This document shows, in pieces, positions 13,359 to 24,284 of a stretch of 64,000 nt of DNA. Position numbers and translations under genes: made by a program. Each line of letters opens with the position of its first letter. Within the stretch, counting starts at the first letter, position 1. The DNA is from Malurus cyaneus samueli (taxonomy: Eukaryota > Chordata > Aves > Passeriformes > Maluridae), in assembly GCA_009741485.1 (NCBI GenBank), contig CM019215.1:81362187-81426186 (forward strand), given 5' to 3'. The notes below the pieces were generated by a model. That model worked only from the letters and a program-made list of their open reading frames with translations, was not told the origin of the DNA and made no database searches.

Positions 13359-14776
13359 TGGAAGGAATGGAATTGACAGTCTGTAATTTGGAAATAATAT
13401 ATGCACATTTTCAGTGCTCAAAAGTCACTTTTTTATGCTCTTGCAATAGTTATAATGATCTGGGGAGCTCAGCCTGAAAATTTGGCAAAATGGGTTTTCT
13501 CTTCATCTAGGTCTTTAAGGATTTGGTCCAGTGACTTTTAAATGGATGTAGTTGGCTGTATCAATCCCATATTATACTTGAAGTACTTCATAATTCTAGG
13601 GATGTTTTTCCTCTTAATTATATTGGCTGGTGAAAGGTATAATTCATATTAATTTTAATTTTTTTTAAAGGCAAAATGAAAATTGTAACATAAAATTGCT
13701 TTGTGCTTCCGAATATGGCCTCTAGAGGGAAGTAGTCTTTCAGAGCTATAGAAAATAGGGACTTGCTTCACTTCTCAGTCAAAGCATGCTCCTCATAATA
13801 ATCATAATTATCCACTGGCAGTGCAGAGGGATGCTAGAACTCATTGTGTCATTCAATCAATAAAATGCTGCACTCAAAATTTTCAAGCCAGTTTGCTCTT
13901 AAAAGTGTCACACAAGCATTTCTATTTGTGTTTCATTATGATATAAACTGTGTAACTGGACCATATGTTCAGCTAAATCCAGGATTTCTTCTGAAATTCT
14001 GAAATATCATAGAAATAAGCAACAATATAATAAATATTTTTGTTTGTTTGGTGATAAGGAGATTTCATGGGTCTTAGAGCAAATCTGAGGACATCTTCAG
14101 TCTTTCAAAACACTTGATTTATTTTACCTGTGTTTATCTCATGAAAGTGTATATTATGCATACTTGTCATATAAATGCCATTTGCATTGATACTCTAGTA
14201 CTCTTGGCAGCCATCTCTAAAGATGTGCAGACAGGAAGACAGGTGATCTTGGATCCCGATGTTTAAACCTTTTTGTCAAGAAGAGAATTGGTCCATTGGA
14301 TCCAGATTTAGTTTGATTGGATTAACTGTCAAAAGCTCAGAGTTCTGGTTCCAGCAAGATCTGGAAGGAAAAGGAGGGGGAACCCCATTCCGGTTCTATC
14401 CATATCTTCCCTATTACCTGACAGTCACTGATTAAATTACTGTTCTTTGGAGCAGAAATTTCAGCCATGAGCCTTCCTTTCAGAGGACCATTCTAATCAA
14501 TAGGCTGCTTTGTCAAGCTCTTTCTTGTACTATCTGCAGCAGAAGGTGCTGTGGATTCTCTTCTGTTTGTAAGAAAATCCTGAAAAGGATGGATTGTGTG
14601 CCATCAACACGTACAGCCACGAGATAGTGCAGCCAGTCTAACAGACCTTGAAAGATGTGTCTTTGCAAGCAGAAAAAGAAATTTATTTCAGCTCCTACTT
14701 CCCCCAAAGAAATGTTCTAATCTCAGGCCTTTAATGTAAAATAACTTTTCTTTTCCCTAGAGCTTTCACTTGGCTG
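13359..14776. other. Unique non-coding sequence
   Basis: No gene or repeat family was recognised. A 64-codon minus-strand frame at 14513-14707 has no motif I know. AT-rich words such as TTAATTTTAATTTTTTTTAAAG near 13,650 are the only texture. Confidence 0.5.
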
Positions 14777-14792
14777 TTTTGGGGTTTTTTTT
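14777..14792 (+). repeat. TTTTGGGGTTTTTTTT tract
   Basis: Four T, four G (14781-14784) and eight T (14785-14792). It is one of a recurrent G4T8 set in this window; others are at 19166, 33537, 43297, 52939 and 60895, nearly all with the same run lengths and the same orientation. Confidence 0.85.
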
Positions 14793-16140
14793 AAGTGGTA
14801 GCATATATTGGGTTATCTGCAGAAGTCTGATCCAGAAGGTGTGTTTTCAGAATGAGACTTCCTTCAGAATATCTAGGAACATGAACAAAAAATTTCCTCA
14901 CTCTGGTGAAGGATGAAAGCACAAGATGGATAACAAATTCTGCCATGTATTCAAGGCTAGAGCACTGCCAGACACAGATGGAATCATAGATTTAAACACC
15001 TGCCTGCAGAACCTGAAAATCAAAATTCAAGACTCCTATGGGGTCTGGATGAAGAAGACATAATTTGTAAGAATGGTATCTGAATTCTGATAAGTTCTGA
15101 CCAGAATTTGTTAGTAGATTGAAAGCACACTTCCAGTTTTTTTCTAAAAATGCTCCATTAGGAACAGCCAAAATGAAAACCTGGAGATTTGATCTGAAGG
15201 AGAGCAATTTAAAATATTTTATTTGTGCAGAACATGACATTTGTAGCTGCTTGGGGAGAAAATAATAAATTAATAGCAAAATAGTATGAGAAACAGGCCT
15301 AATTTCTTGCAATAATTATCAATTTAAATTTAAAGAGTCTGAAATATTTGGAGCCAGATAAACATTCTTGACTAATGTACTGTGTTATTGGCAAATACTT
15401 TACTATCGTCTTCTCCATCCAGAGTTTGTTTTACCATTAAAGCTAGATGGTGTTTTTCTTTCACAGCAGCTTGTTTGGAAGCTCTTTAAAGCACAAACAG
15501 ATTTGACGGTGATGCGCTATTATGAGCTACCCACCACAACTGCACTTCCACTCATCAAAATTATCGTGAGACTTTCTCTTCTGCAGGAGGAGGGAGGAGG
15601 GAGACTCACCCAGATGTCACATGCGGGCAGTGACTTTTTTGGATGCCTGCCACAGCCATTCACACATTGCTTACCTACAGAGCTGGTGAAGCCACTTCAT
15701 TTATTCACGATAATTGGTCTTGGAGAACAATGGGATCATCTATCCGCGTTCCTGAAGTCTTCATTGCTTTTCCAGATCCTGCTGCACACTTCCCTGCCTG
15801 TTAATTGGTGTGGATGCTGCACTGCTGCTGACTGCTGACAAGGGCTGTGCTGCAAGAACAGCATTGGGACGGTTGCAGTGACAGCAGTGTCCAAGCCTGC
15901 TTGCCAGAGTGTCCTTTTTGTGATGTGGAGGATGATGAATTCACTGACTTTTAAAGCTGGAAGCTTTAATACCACCAGGAGTTATGTATAAGGAAGGTAA
16001 AGATTTTTTCACTCAACACAAGACCAGTAAATAAATAGCAGGACAAAAGTTTGTGCTTCGCTGTTCACCCATGTTGGTTAGCTGGGTGGATGTGTGTGGG
16101 ATTTGCTATATTGCCTGCAGGTTAATAGTTTCACTGTAAG
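14793..16140. other. Unique sequence with the longest open frame of the window
   Basis: The plus-strand frame 15368-15838 (156 codons) opens with TTG, has no recognisable domain and lacks an upstream promoter or splice acceptor that I can support. A frame of this length is close to the maximum expected by chance when 64 kb of AT-rich DNA is scanned in six frames. The 15,440-15,760 stretch is somewhat less AT-rich and could be a conserved non-coding element, but nothing in a single sequence proves it. Confidence 0.45.
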
Positions 16141-16186
16141 CCCTGAAGGGAGAATGGAAGGAGGGATGGAGGGGAGGAGAAATCCC
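16141..16186 (+). repeat. Purine-rich G-run tract
   Basis: Mostly A and G, with GGG, GG, GGG, GG, GGGG and GG runs separated by A, AT or AA. It resembles polypurine mirror DNA and is weakly compatible with a G-quadruplex, although the loops and two-base runs make it less regular than the block at 17,197. Confidence 0.6.
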
Positions 16187-16446
16187 AAGGGGGATGGCAC
16201 TTTAGGCCTGGGAGAGATCCTGTGGGGCAGTTGGATGCACCCTGAAGGAGCAGCAGAGAAGGTCTCTTTTATGGATTGACCATAAACCCCATTCCTTGCC
16301 TGCCTGCGATGCCCAAGGGAGAGCAGTAGAGAGCTGGGAGTGAGAAGCGATACTGAGTCTGGGAAAGCAAACGGCAGGACAGTGGGCAAGTGTTTCATTT
16401 CTTCCCTTTGTTTCTGACCACCCAAATTTATTTCACTGACAAAAAG

Positions 16447-16461
16447 AAAAAAAAAAAAAAA
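16447..16461. repeat. Poly-A tract (A15)
   Basis: Fifteen A after AAAAAG. It gives the F-rich run in a spurious minus-strand frame (16078-16524), which I do not annotate as a gene. Confidence 0.9.
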
Positions 16462-17177
16462 GTAGTTTTCCTCAGGTTTGACTCTGTTTTGGTAAGGGAT
16501 CTCCCTGCCTTTGTTTTGATCCACAAGCTTTGCATCTCATTTTCTCCCTGTCCTGTTGAGGAAGGGAGGTGAGTGAGCAGCTGGGTGGGCACTGGGCAGA
16601 TGGCCAAGGTCAGCCCACAGCAGCATGTCTGCATTTGTGCAGCATCAGCGCTGACACCCAGCTTTAAATGCTCTCTCTTAGTAACTACTGAAAATTTTGA
16701 GCTTTCAGGCATGAGCTTATGGAAATTTCAGGTAATGCTACTGTTTATTCACTCTGTGGCACAATTTAGTACAGTCAGTTATGTTAGTGGCACGGTAAAA
16801 AGTATGCACAGTCTTTTTATGAATTTTATAGTAACAAATATTGCCCTTATGATTCCCCTCACTCCTCAAGAAACAACATGTCACAAGGAAAATGTGAAAT
16901 TCAGTAATCCATTCCAATTTACAAGCTGCTAGCAGTAGTTAGGGTTGCTGTTTGGAACTATAAATCACCACACATTGATGGTAGCTAGTAATTTTATTTA
17001 TTTTTCCCTGTGAAGCTTCCTGTTGTGTTTAAACTGTTGTAATCTTCAGAAGGAGCAGTGCACATGGGGTCTGTCTTACTGTAAAATTGCAAGACACACA
17101 GAACCATCATCAGATGCTGGAAAAGCAACTTTCCACATTTTATACTTCAAATAGTAATTAAATTACACTATATATGT
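16462..17177. other. Unique non-coding sequence
   Basis: A 119-codon plus frame at 16573-16932 opens with GTG, contains no known motif and is not flanked by convincing splice sites. No repeat was recognised. Confidence 0.5.
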
Positions 17178-17219
17178 GGGGGCTTTTTTTTTTTTTGGGG
17201 GGGGGAGGGAGGGATTGGG
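17178..17219 (+). repeat. G5-C-T13-G9 block with G-quadruplex motif
   Basis: Five G (17178-17182), C, thirteen T (17184-17196), then nine G (17197-17205), A, GGG, A, GGG, ATT, GGG ending at 17219. The part 17197-17219 fulfils the classic four-run, short-loop G-quadruplex pattern on the plus strand. It is the only strict match I noticed in the window. It is followed by TTGTTTGGTTTTTTTT. Confidence 0.85.
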
Positions 17220-17240
17220 TTGTTTGGTTTTTTTTCTAGA

Positions 17241-18493
17241 AGAACAGCAGTTATCACTGTCTCCAGCAGTGCTATGCGAGCAGTTCAAGAGAAAAAAAAG
17301 AGAGCTAAGCTGCAACTTGGTCTCCAAATAGAGATGTGCTAAAGGGATTTTGATATGTTCAGATGAAATGAAACAGTTTTGTAGGCCCTCAGGAAATGCT
17401 AATATGGAAGCAGCGATACAGGAGAAAAAAATCCATAGTTGGTCTGGAGACCAGGGACTAGGCTGAGCCCCCTGAAAAAGCAGCTCATACGATTGAAGTT
17501 AGGAGAATCTGGGGTATTTGCTTCTGCTCTCAATTTGATTTGACACAAATGCTTTCTAATTACTGCGTTTAAGGTTGAAAGACTTGCCTATGGAAGAGCT
17601 TGGGTTTTTTCCAGTTATTTCTTTCTTCAAAGCCATGCTCAGCGTGAGCCAGGCTAGCTGGTGTCTGGTTTGGAGCTTCAAGCCTGATTATAATGAGAAT
17701 CAGACCCAGGCCTTTCATGTCAATGGGCAGAGAACAAGCCCAAAGCCTGCATTTCTAAAGGTGTTGCAGTGCTGTCCTGAGAGCTGAAATGAATTTTTTG
17801 TTTTTGTTTCAAGACTTCAATTAAATTATTCCATTCCTTAGGAGTTATTATGTCAATCAGTGGATTTGCACTGTGTATACAATCATTTGAGCTCTTTGTT
17901 GTACTGTGCAGGTACAAGAGAACAATGTTAGAACATGCAGAGATATCTGCAGCAGGGGTTCAACAGCTCTTTACTTAGTTAAAGATATATGTAATAAATA
18001 AAATCATTTTCTCCTGTCATATTACTTCTGAATATGTTTTTGATATCTCCAGTAACAACCCTAGAAATTTCTGCATAGTGTGCTAAGAAAAGGAATGTCT
18101 GGATCAAAGGTAATTCAGTATAAATGACAGTGTCTATCTGCAAGAGTTTCAGAAACAGAAATTAGAAATTTGTGTCAAATTTGTCAACTCTACTTGTGGC
18201 AGTGGCATGAATTGCCCCTTCTAATGAAACACTATATTATCTTTTGCATTGCATGATTAAAAGAGGCACAGCTGGTGTTTTGTTTCTCTAGACTTGTCCA
18301 GCTTCTCTTCTTTCTTCTGCTTTAAGGAAGACGAAATTAATAATTTGAATGCAAAATGTAAGTATCTTTACCACTGGTGTCCACCTTCTGATTCAATGTT
18401 TCTGAATGTTTCAGCTGAAATGCAGGTGACAAATTCTTTACCTCTTTTTATGCAAGTCTAAATTAGTTTTAAGAGCAGAATTTACGGGAATAG
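17241..18493. other. Unique non-coding sequence
   Basis: No gene is supportable. Frames at 17575-17787 (plus) and 17720-17917 (minus) are short and overlap each other. No interspersed repeat was recognised. Confidence 0.5.
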
Positions 18494-18535
18494 AAAACAA
18501 ACAAACAAACAAACAAACAAATAAATAAATAAGCA
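18494..18535. repeat. (AAAC)n then (AAAT)n microsatellite
   Basis: About six or seven AAAC units followed by about three AAAT units, ending in AAGCAAAT. The switch from C to T within one tract is the usual sign of a single founder repeat interrupted by point change. Confidence 0.92.
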
Positions 18536-20161
18536 AATATTTGTTTTATTTTTAAAAGCAAGATTTTCCTCAACCAAACCATAGCACGTATTTAATATGG
18601 CGCACAGGTTAGGGGTGCATTTCCTGCGTGGATTTCTCACACCCTACAAAGAAAATGAACAGGGCAGATAGCGCCTACCCCACATTGTTTCTTTCCTTCC
18701 AATCCTGTTCAAAGAGGCACTGGTTGGTGGAGGAGGGCTGTAAACACGTAGGGTAGGTAGGAAAACACAAGATGAGTCAGCATCTTGGAGAGCCACCAGC
18801 ACTGACTGAACAAAGTGTTCAACTGCAGTCCTGTAAAGCGCAGTCCTGACGTTGACTCTGGGAAGTTGTGAATTATTTCCTGCAGCCTGACACATGCAGG
18901 ATGACGAACAGGAGTGCAAGGCAGATGTACATAGGGACTGACAGACACAGGCATACCCTGAAAGTGTACAAATTCTCTTAAAGTGAGTCCTGTAGAGTTC
19001 TGTCACCATGAGAGTGTTGGGGAGGGAATAATTACAGATGTGAGCTCACAGCCTTGATGTAGCTTTTCCTGGCTTCCTACAAGTCAATTATCCCCACTGA
19101 CTTTCTATCTGTGACCCCTGGTGTATTGTTGACCTTACCCTCACAACTCAAATGGTTAATAATTTGGGGTTTTTTTTAATCTTTCCTCTAGATATTATTA
19201 CAAGTAAGTATTTCTAAACCATCAAATGAAACACTACAAATTACAAGAGAAGCTTTTTACCATGTCTGGCCAACTAATTTCTTTAATGATTCTCCTTTCA
19301 CTGTTTCAAAATAAGTTTCTTTCTTCAAAAAACAAGCCCAGGTAGTAGATTGTTTCTGACTTGCATTCCTCTGATCACTGTTCAAGGCATCACTAGATTT
19401 TATCTTCCTGCCTTTTACAAAAAGTGGCGAGTACTTTCTTTTTGTATTTTCTGTTGAACTCAGAATTCTGAACTACAGTAAGCACTTGTAAATTTCAAAA
19501 ATAATTGAAAGAGATGCTATTTTTTGAGTGTTTTTCAGTATGTTCAATCCAGAACATTCATTTCAAGGCACAGAAGATGCAGACTTTACTGAAGGAATCT
19601 ATAACCTTGAGGAAATAAGCACAGGAAGAGTACAAAAGTCCCTCAGTTGCAGCTGATACAAGATGAAGATCTAAATGATATGGACTGTGCTGTTATCTTC
19701 AGATACCCCATCTTTTGTTTTCCTGGAGAATCATAATTTAATTGGCTGCACTGCATTGAAAAGGTGAATGAAGGCAGCTGGTATAACAAATAATGTTTGT
19801 ATTGGGAAGTGGTGAGATGTGACAGAAGAAATTAATGGGCTTAAGGGAAAAGAAGAAGGTAAAACAGAAGGATAAGGTATGTGCTTTTATTTCAGTGTTT
19901 TTGCAGGTATTTTTGGGGTTGGGACACCTGGAATAATAACTCAGATAAATCTGTGCATGCCAGCTTCCAGAAAACATGGCCAGTGTTTGCTTGTTGTTTT
20001 GTTGATTCTTTTGTCTTCTTAATATCTGTTATATAAAAAGGAGCAGATGCAGAAAGATTGAGTGGATTGTTGTTCCCTGGGAATGGACACAGTCAGGAGT
20101 TCAGAGACAAATCCATACTCTGTTCTGGATGAGATTGTCTTTTACTCTCTCTCCTGGTTTG
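18536..20161. other. Unique non-coding sequence
   Basis: The two overlapping minus-strand frames near 18,644-19,009 (121 and 81 codons) are in different phases of the same DNA, and neither shows a known domain. A G4T8 tract lies at 19166-19177. Nothing else is recognised. Confidence 0.5.
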
Positions 20162-20193
20162 TTTTTTTTTTGGTTTTTTTTTTTTTTTTTTTT
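20162..20193. repeat. Poly-T tract, T10-GG-T20
   Basis: Ten T (20162-20171), GG, then twenty T (20174-20193). It lies about 100 bp outside the 3' end of the CR1 copy. CR1 ends in an octamer repeat and not in poly-A, so this tract is not the tail of that element. Confidence 0.9.
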
Positions 20194-20290
20194 GCATTTC
20201 TTCTGCTGTAAACTATTCCGTACAATGTGTGACAGCTACTGATAATTAACTGCAGTTTTGGCAGAAATAGAAAATGGCATCCAAACAAGA

Positions 20291-20306
20291 TCACAGAATA
20301 ATAGAA
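20291..20306 (-). repeat. CR1 3'-terminal octamer remnant
   Basis: On the minus strand the element ends TTCTATTATTCTGTGA. This contains one good copy of the CR1 terminal octamer ATTCTGTG and a decayed one before it. It fixes the orientation and the 3' end of the element. Confidence 0.8.
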
Positions 20307-20319
20307 CGGCATGGATTGG

Positions 20320-22250
20320 AAGGGACCTTAAAAATTACCTGGTCCCAACCCCTGGCCATGGGCAGGAACATCTCCCACAAGACCAGGTTGCTCAGGACCT
20401 TGTCCAGCCTGGTCTTGAACATTTGCAGAGTTGGGATATTTGCAACCTCCCTGGGTAACCTGGTCCTTTCTCACCACCTTTATAGTAAAGATGTTCTTCC
20501 TAATATCTAACTTATATTTCCCCGCCTTCAATGTGTGCCCATTACTCCTTGTCCTGTCACTACAGTTCCTCCTGATGGTTCCCTCTACAGCTTCCTGGTA
20601 GGTCCCCTTCACATTCTGGAAATTTGCTGTGAGTTCTCCACTCAGCCTTCTCTTCTCCAGGCTGAACAGCCCCAGCTCAGTCTGTCTCTGTAGGGGATGT
20701 GCTCCAGTCTCTTATCAGCTTTGTGGCCCTCCCAGCAGTTCCAAATCCTTTTGACACTGGGGACCCAGAGCTGGATGCAGCATCCAGGTGATGGTCTCAC
20801 CAGAGCAGAGGGAGGGAATCACCTCCTTGGACCTGCTGGCCCCGCTCCCTTGGATACAGCCAGGATTCCATTGGTTTTCTGGGCTGTGAGCTCACACTGC
20901 TGGCTCGTGTTGAGTTTTCCATCAGCCATCAGCCCCCAGTCCTTCTCCCCAGGGCTGCTCCCAGTCACTTCCCTGCCCAGCCTGTGGGTGTTCCTGGGAT
21001 TGCCCTGACCCCTGTGCAGGACCTTGCACTTGGCTTTGTTGAGCTCACGAGGTTTGCACAGTCCCCATTCTCCAGCCTCTCCGGGTCCCTCTGGATGCCA
21101 TCCCCTCCCTCCAGCGTGTCCAGTGCCCCACCCAGCTCGGTGTCATCAGTGAACTTCTGAGGTGCCCTCGATCCCATGTCCATGTCACAACAAAATGCTG
21201 AACTGCATCGGCCCCGGGACTGACCCCTGAGGGACACCACTCACCATTGTCTATTGTCACTGTCCCTTGGACAATGAGCTGATGACCACAACTCTGTGTG
21301 TGGCCATCCAGCCAGTTCTTACCCCCCTGAATGATCCATCCATCAAATCCAGGTCTCCAATTTGGAGACAAGGATGTCATGCAGGACAGTGTCAAACACT
21401 TCGCATAAATCAAAGTAGAAGATGTCAGATCCTCTACACTGTCCACCAGAGAAGGTCACCAAGTTTGCCAGGCATGCAGAGAGGCATCATTTCCCTTCTA
21501 TAAAGCCATGTTGGCTGGTACCAACCACCTCTTTGTTTTCCATGTGCCTCAGTCTAGTTTCCAGGAGAATCTGCTCCATGATCTTGCCTACTACAGAGGT
21601 GAGACTGACTGCTCTGTAGTTCCCTAGGTCTTCTACTTCGCCCTTTCTAAAAATGGGAGTTTTATTTCCCTTTTCCCAGTCATCAGAGGCTTTAACTGAC
21701 TGCCACAACTTTTCAAAAATGATAGATAGTGGCTTAGCAACTTTGTCTGCCAGCTCACTCAGGACACAAAGATAAACTTAATCAGCTCCCACAAACTTGT
21801 GATATTCAGGCTCTTTAGATGTCTCAAACCTGATCTTCTCCTACAGTGGATTTAGGGTCTTCATGCTCCCAGTCCTTGCCTTTGCCTCTCTGACTGGGCT
21901 GGAGTGGCTAGAGCATTGACCGTGGAAGACTGAGGTGTAGAAGGCATTTGGAGCCTCTTTGTCCAGGATAGCCACCTCTCCCATTTCCTTCCATAGAGGG
22001 CCCACATTATGCCTGGTCCACCTTTTGTTTACAACATGGCTATAGAAGCACTTCACAATCCATGATACCCCTGGTAACCCTTGATTCACCAACCTTAACC
22101 CTAGCTTCCAGGATAATTTCCCTGTGTTCTTCCCAGGCCACCAGTCCTTGTTTCCACCTTCTGAAAACATCTTTTTTCACTTTGAGTTTGCTCAGCAGCT
22201 CCACCCAAGGATGCCTCCTGATATTTTTGCCCCGTTTCCTCTTTGTTGAG
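20320..22250 (-). pseudogene. CR1 ORF2 reverse transcriptase remnant
   Basis: Read on the minus strand, the protein is split over several frames. At 22,290-21,841 there is pre-RT sequence with the HNVGPL and NAFYTSVF words. At 21,708-21,487 come the RT fingers: [38 protein letters not shown] and SQHGF. At about 21,446-21,310 the palm follows, with FDGW and NWLDGHTQ. At 21,240-20,965 the catalytic region reads FTDDTELGGALDTLEGGDGI, where CR1 has FADDT; the A is changed to T but both aspartates remain. At 20,612-20,450 the C-terminal part reads CSDRTRSNG, then LDIRKNIFTIKVVR, before another frame change. Frame breaks lie between all of these blocks, so no active enzyme is made. Identification rests on my knowledge of the CR1 family, not on a database search. 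Confidence 0.93.
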
Positions 22251-22288
22251 GTGCATTGCTTCCCAAGACACCCAAGTGAAAAAAAAAA

Positions 22289-24142
22289 TCAAACTGTAGG
22301 AGGATATGGAGTATATTAAGGGTGAGAGTCAGATTTGCAAGGAGAGCATCCTGAATAGGCAACTCAGCCCAAATAACAGTTATTGCTTTTTCCTAACAAT
22401 TTTGGTGCAATTACAATTCAATTGACTGTGACAATAATTCACTCAGCTTTTCCCTTTACTTTTTCTTCTGTTAACATTCAAGACATTTCTTCCTCCACTC
22501 TCTTCTGTCAGCCACAGTAAAAGGAGAAAAAGTAACATATTCTGCTTTCTGGATTCCACAAAGTAAACGGTAGCACAATGTTTTGTTATCATGTTCTTCA
22601 AGGGAGGATCTAGAAAAGCAATTCATGCCAGTATTACATTCACTCATTAGATCTCAGCTGGGTCTGTTTGCCTTTTCGACTATTTCAGACTGGTTTGTGC
22701 ATATGTGATACTGTTGAAGACTCTTGTCATAAATATTGTCAATTTTGGTATTCTTGACAAAAAGGTTCTGTTCTAATCAGAGCTAGGTAGCTTGGGAAAG
22801 CTTCAGAACTTTTTTTAGAAAAGTTTCAAAGTGGAGATGTTTGTTTAAAACATACCAGCTCTTTAAACACTGTTGACCCTTGTGCTGATTGTTCCACTTA
22901 ACATTTTTATTTATTTTTTTTCCCATTGGACAAGGCCAATTCCATGAAATCAGAGATTCTACACAAGACCAAGAGTGTAGAAGGAGCAAAGGGTTCTGAT
23001 CACAGCTGACCTGCATCTTCTGAGGCTTTATTATCCTCCTGAAATAAACAAAAACGTAACTGCTCTTAGAAAAATGGAAGCTAAACAATGCCAAGGAGAT
23101 GTACCTGTCCAATTCTCCTTCTCTTTACCAAGTGGTACCTAAGTTGAGAAGTGCAGAGTTCCCCTCTAAAATGAAAACGATGCATTTCTAGTCATCTGAC
23201 TGCAAATCAATGAGTGCTTACAGTGAAAGGGCAAAAACTCTCTTCAGCAAAAGGATCATAAGCTGGTAGTTATACAAAATGAAGGGTCACAGCAATTTAG
23301 TAGTAATTCCTTTTTTAATTTCAAAGCCTAAAATAATTGGACACATCTTGCCCTCATTTGCACCTGCGCAAATCCTGTTATTTCCAGCAAGGCTTTACAA
23401 AGAAGACAAAATTTATCCCTTGCAAATTAAGAGATGAAGATATAATGAGAAGGAAATTGGTTTCCTTCCACTTACAAGGGTATTAGCTTTTAACTGATGA
23501 AAACTCTCTGCAGTCTTGTATTTTATGTCTATCCAGGATTGGAATCTGGAGCACAGGCTGCAGCTACGCTCTTGCAGTAAAACACAGTCCATTTGTTAAT
23601 GTTTAGGTGTTTGATTTGGTACTAGTTTCTTACTGTCCTGGAAGCTGGGAAACATATTAATGTTCCCAAAGTGCAGGAGGTGTCCAGGATAATATTTTGG
23701 TTTCCACTCTGCAGAAATATGAAGATAATTGGATGCTGAGGTATTGTTCCTGGGAGAAGCTGGGACAGTATTTGAGACTGAACTGTGAAAACTGAACATC
23801 CTAATTTCAGTTTTGGCATCCAGTTTCAGCAGGAAGCTGTGGGACTCCTGTTATTTTAAAGTACAGACAGCTGTGACCAGCTGAAAAATTAGCTGGATCT
23901 CATAAGTACACTGAAGCTCTGAATGGACTGCTGAACACCTCCCCCAGCTCCCATGAAGGGAACAGAAATTACAGGTGCACATTATCTTATGGATAAGACC
24001 CTACTGGGCAATTTGTGCACTCAACTTATGCAAGTGGGGAATCCCTGATGGAAATTTAATGCTCTGAATTCACATTATGCTGGTCGAAGAGGCTGATTAA
24101 CAGCGCACAAAAGAGCAGCATTCCAGATACTGATTTAAGGGA
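22289..24142. other. Unique non-coding sequence
   Basis: No gene or further CR1 similarity was seen past the truncated 5' end of the element. Minus-strand frames at 22783-23112 (109 codons), 23596-23799 and 23622-23819 lack motifs and overlap in different phases. Confidence 0.5.
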
Positions 24143-24162
24143 CCAAAACAAAAGAAAACCAA

Positions 24163-24193
<31 letters not shown>

Positions 24194-24284
24194 AAAAAAC
24201 CCAAACCCAAAAATACCCCCCCCAAAAAAACCAAACAAAAAAAACAAAAGAAAAAAGAAGAAAAAAAAAATAACAAAAAAAAAA
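24143..24284. repeat. A/C low-complexity block with poly-A runs and C8
   Basis: About 140 bases made almost wholly of A with scattered C. It includes A12-A16 type runs, a C8 run (24216-24223) flanked by A runs, and later AAAGAAAAAAGAAG steps. Only two T and a handful of G occur. The minus-strand F/L/G-rich open frames across it (24056-24379) are products of composition, not genes. Confidence 0.93.

Larger units (their letters stand above)
20291..22278 (-). mobile_element. CR1 LINE, 5'-truncated copy of about 2 kb
   Basis: On the minus strand the element runs from about 22,278 (5', truncated) to 20,291 (3' end). The 3' end shows the typical CR1 tail as its complement: TCACAGAATAATAGAA, then the conserved GGATTGGAAGGGACCTTA segment and the ACCAGGTTGCTCAGGACC segment. 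Internally it encodes recognisable CR1 ORF2 reverse transcriptase (separate entry). A full CR1 is about 4.5 kb with ORF1 and an endonuclease. Here only the region from just before the RT to the 3' end remains, as is usual for CR1. The 5' boundary is set where similarity to CR1 fades, just before A10 at 22279-22288, and is uncertain by some tens of bases. Frames are broken, so the copy is dead. Confidence 0.95.

Noticed and set aside
15368..15838. Longest open frame of the window (156 codons, plus strand).
   Set aside because: It starts with TTG, has no domain, signal peptide or transmembrane pattern of a known family, and no supporting splice or promoter signal. One frame of this size is expected by chance in 64 kb scanned in six frames.
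16078..16524. 148-codon minus-strand frame with a phenylalanine run.
   Set aside because: The F run is the translation of A15 at 16447-16461. The start is not ATG, and the rest shows no recognisable motif.
20162..20193. Poly-T tract as a possible tail of the neighbouring CR1.
   Set aside because: CR1 ends in an octamer repeat and not in poly-A. The element's own 3' end lies about 100 bp away, with unrelated sequence between.
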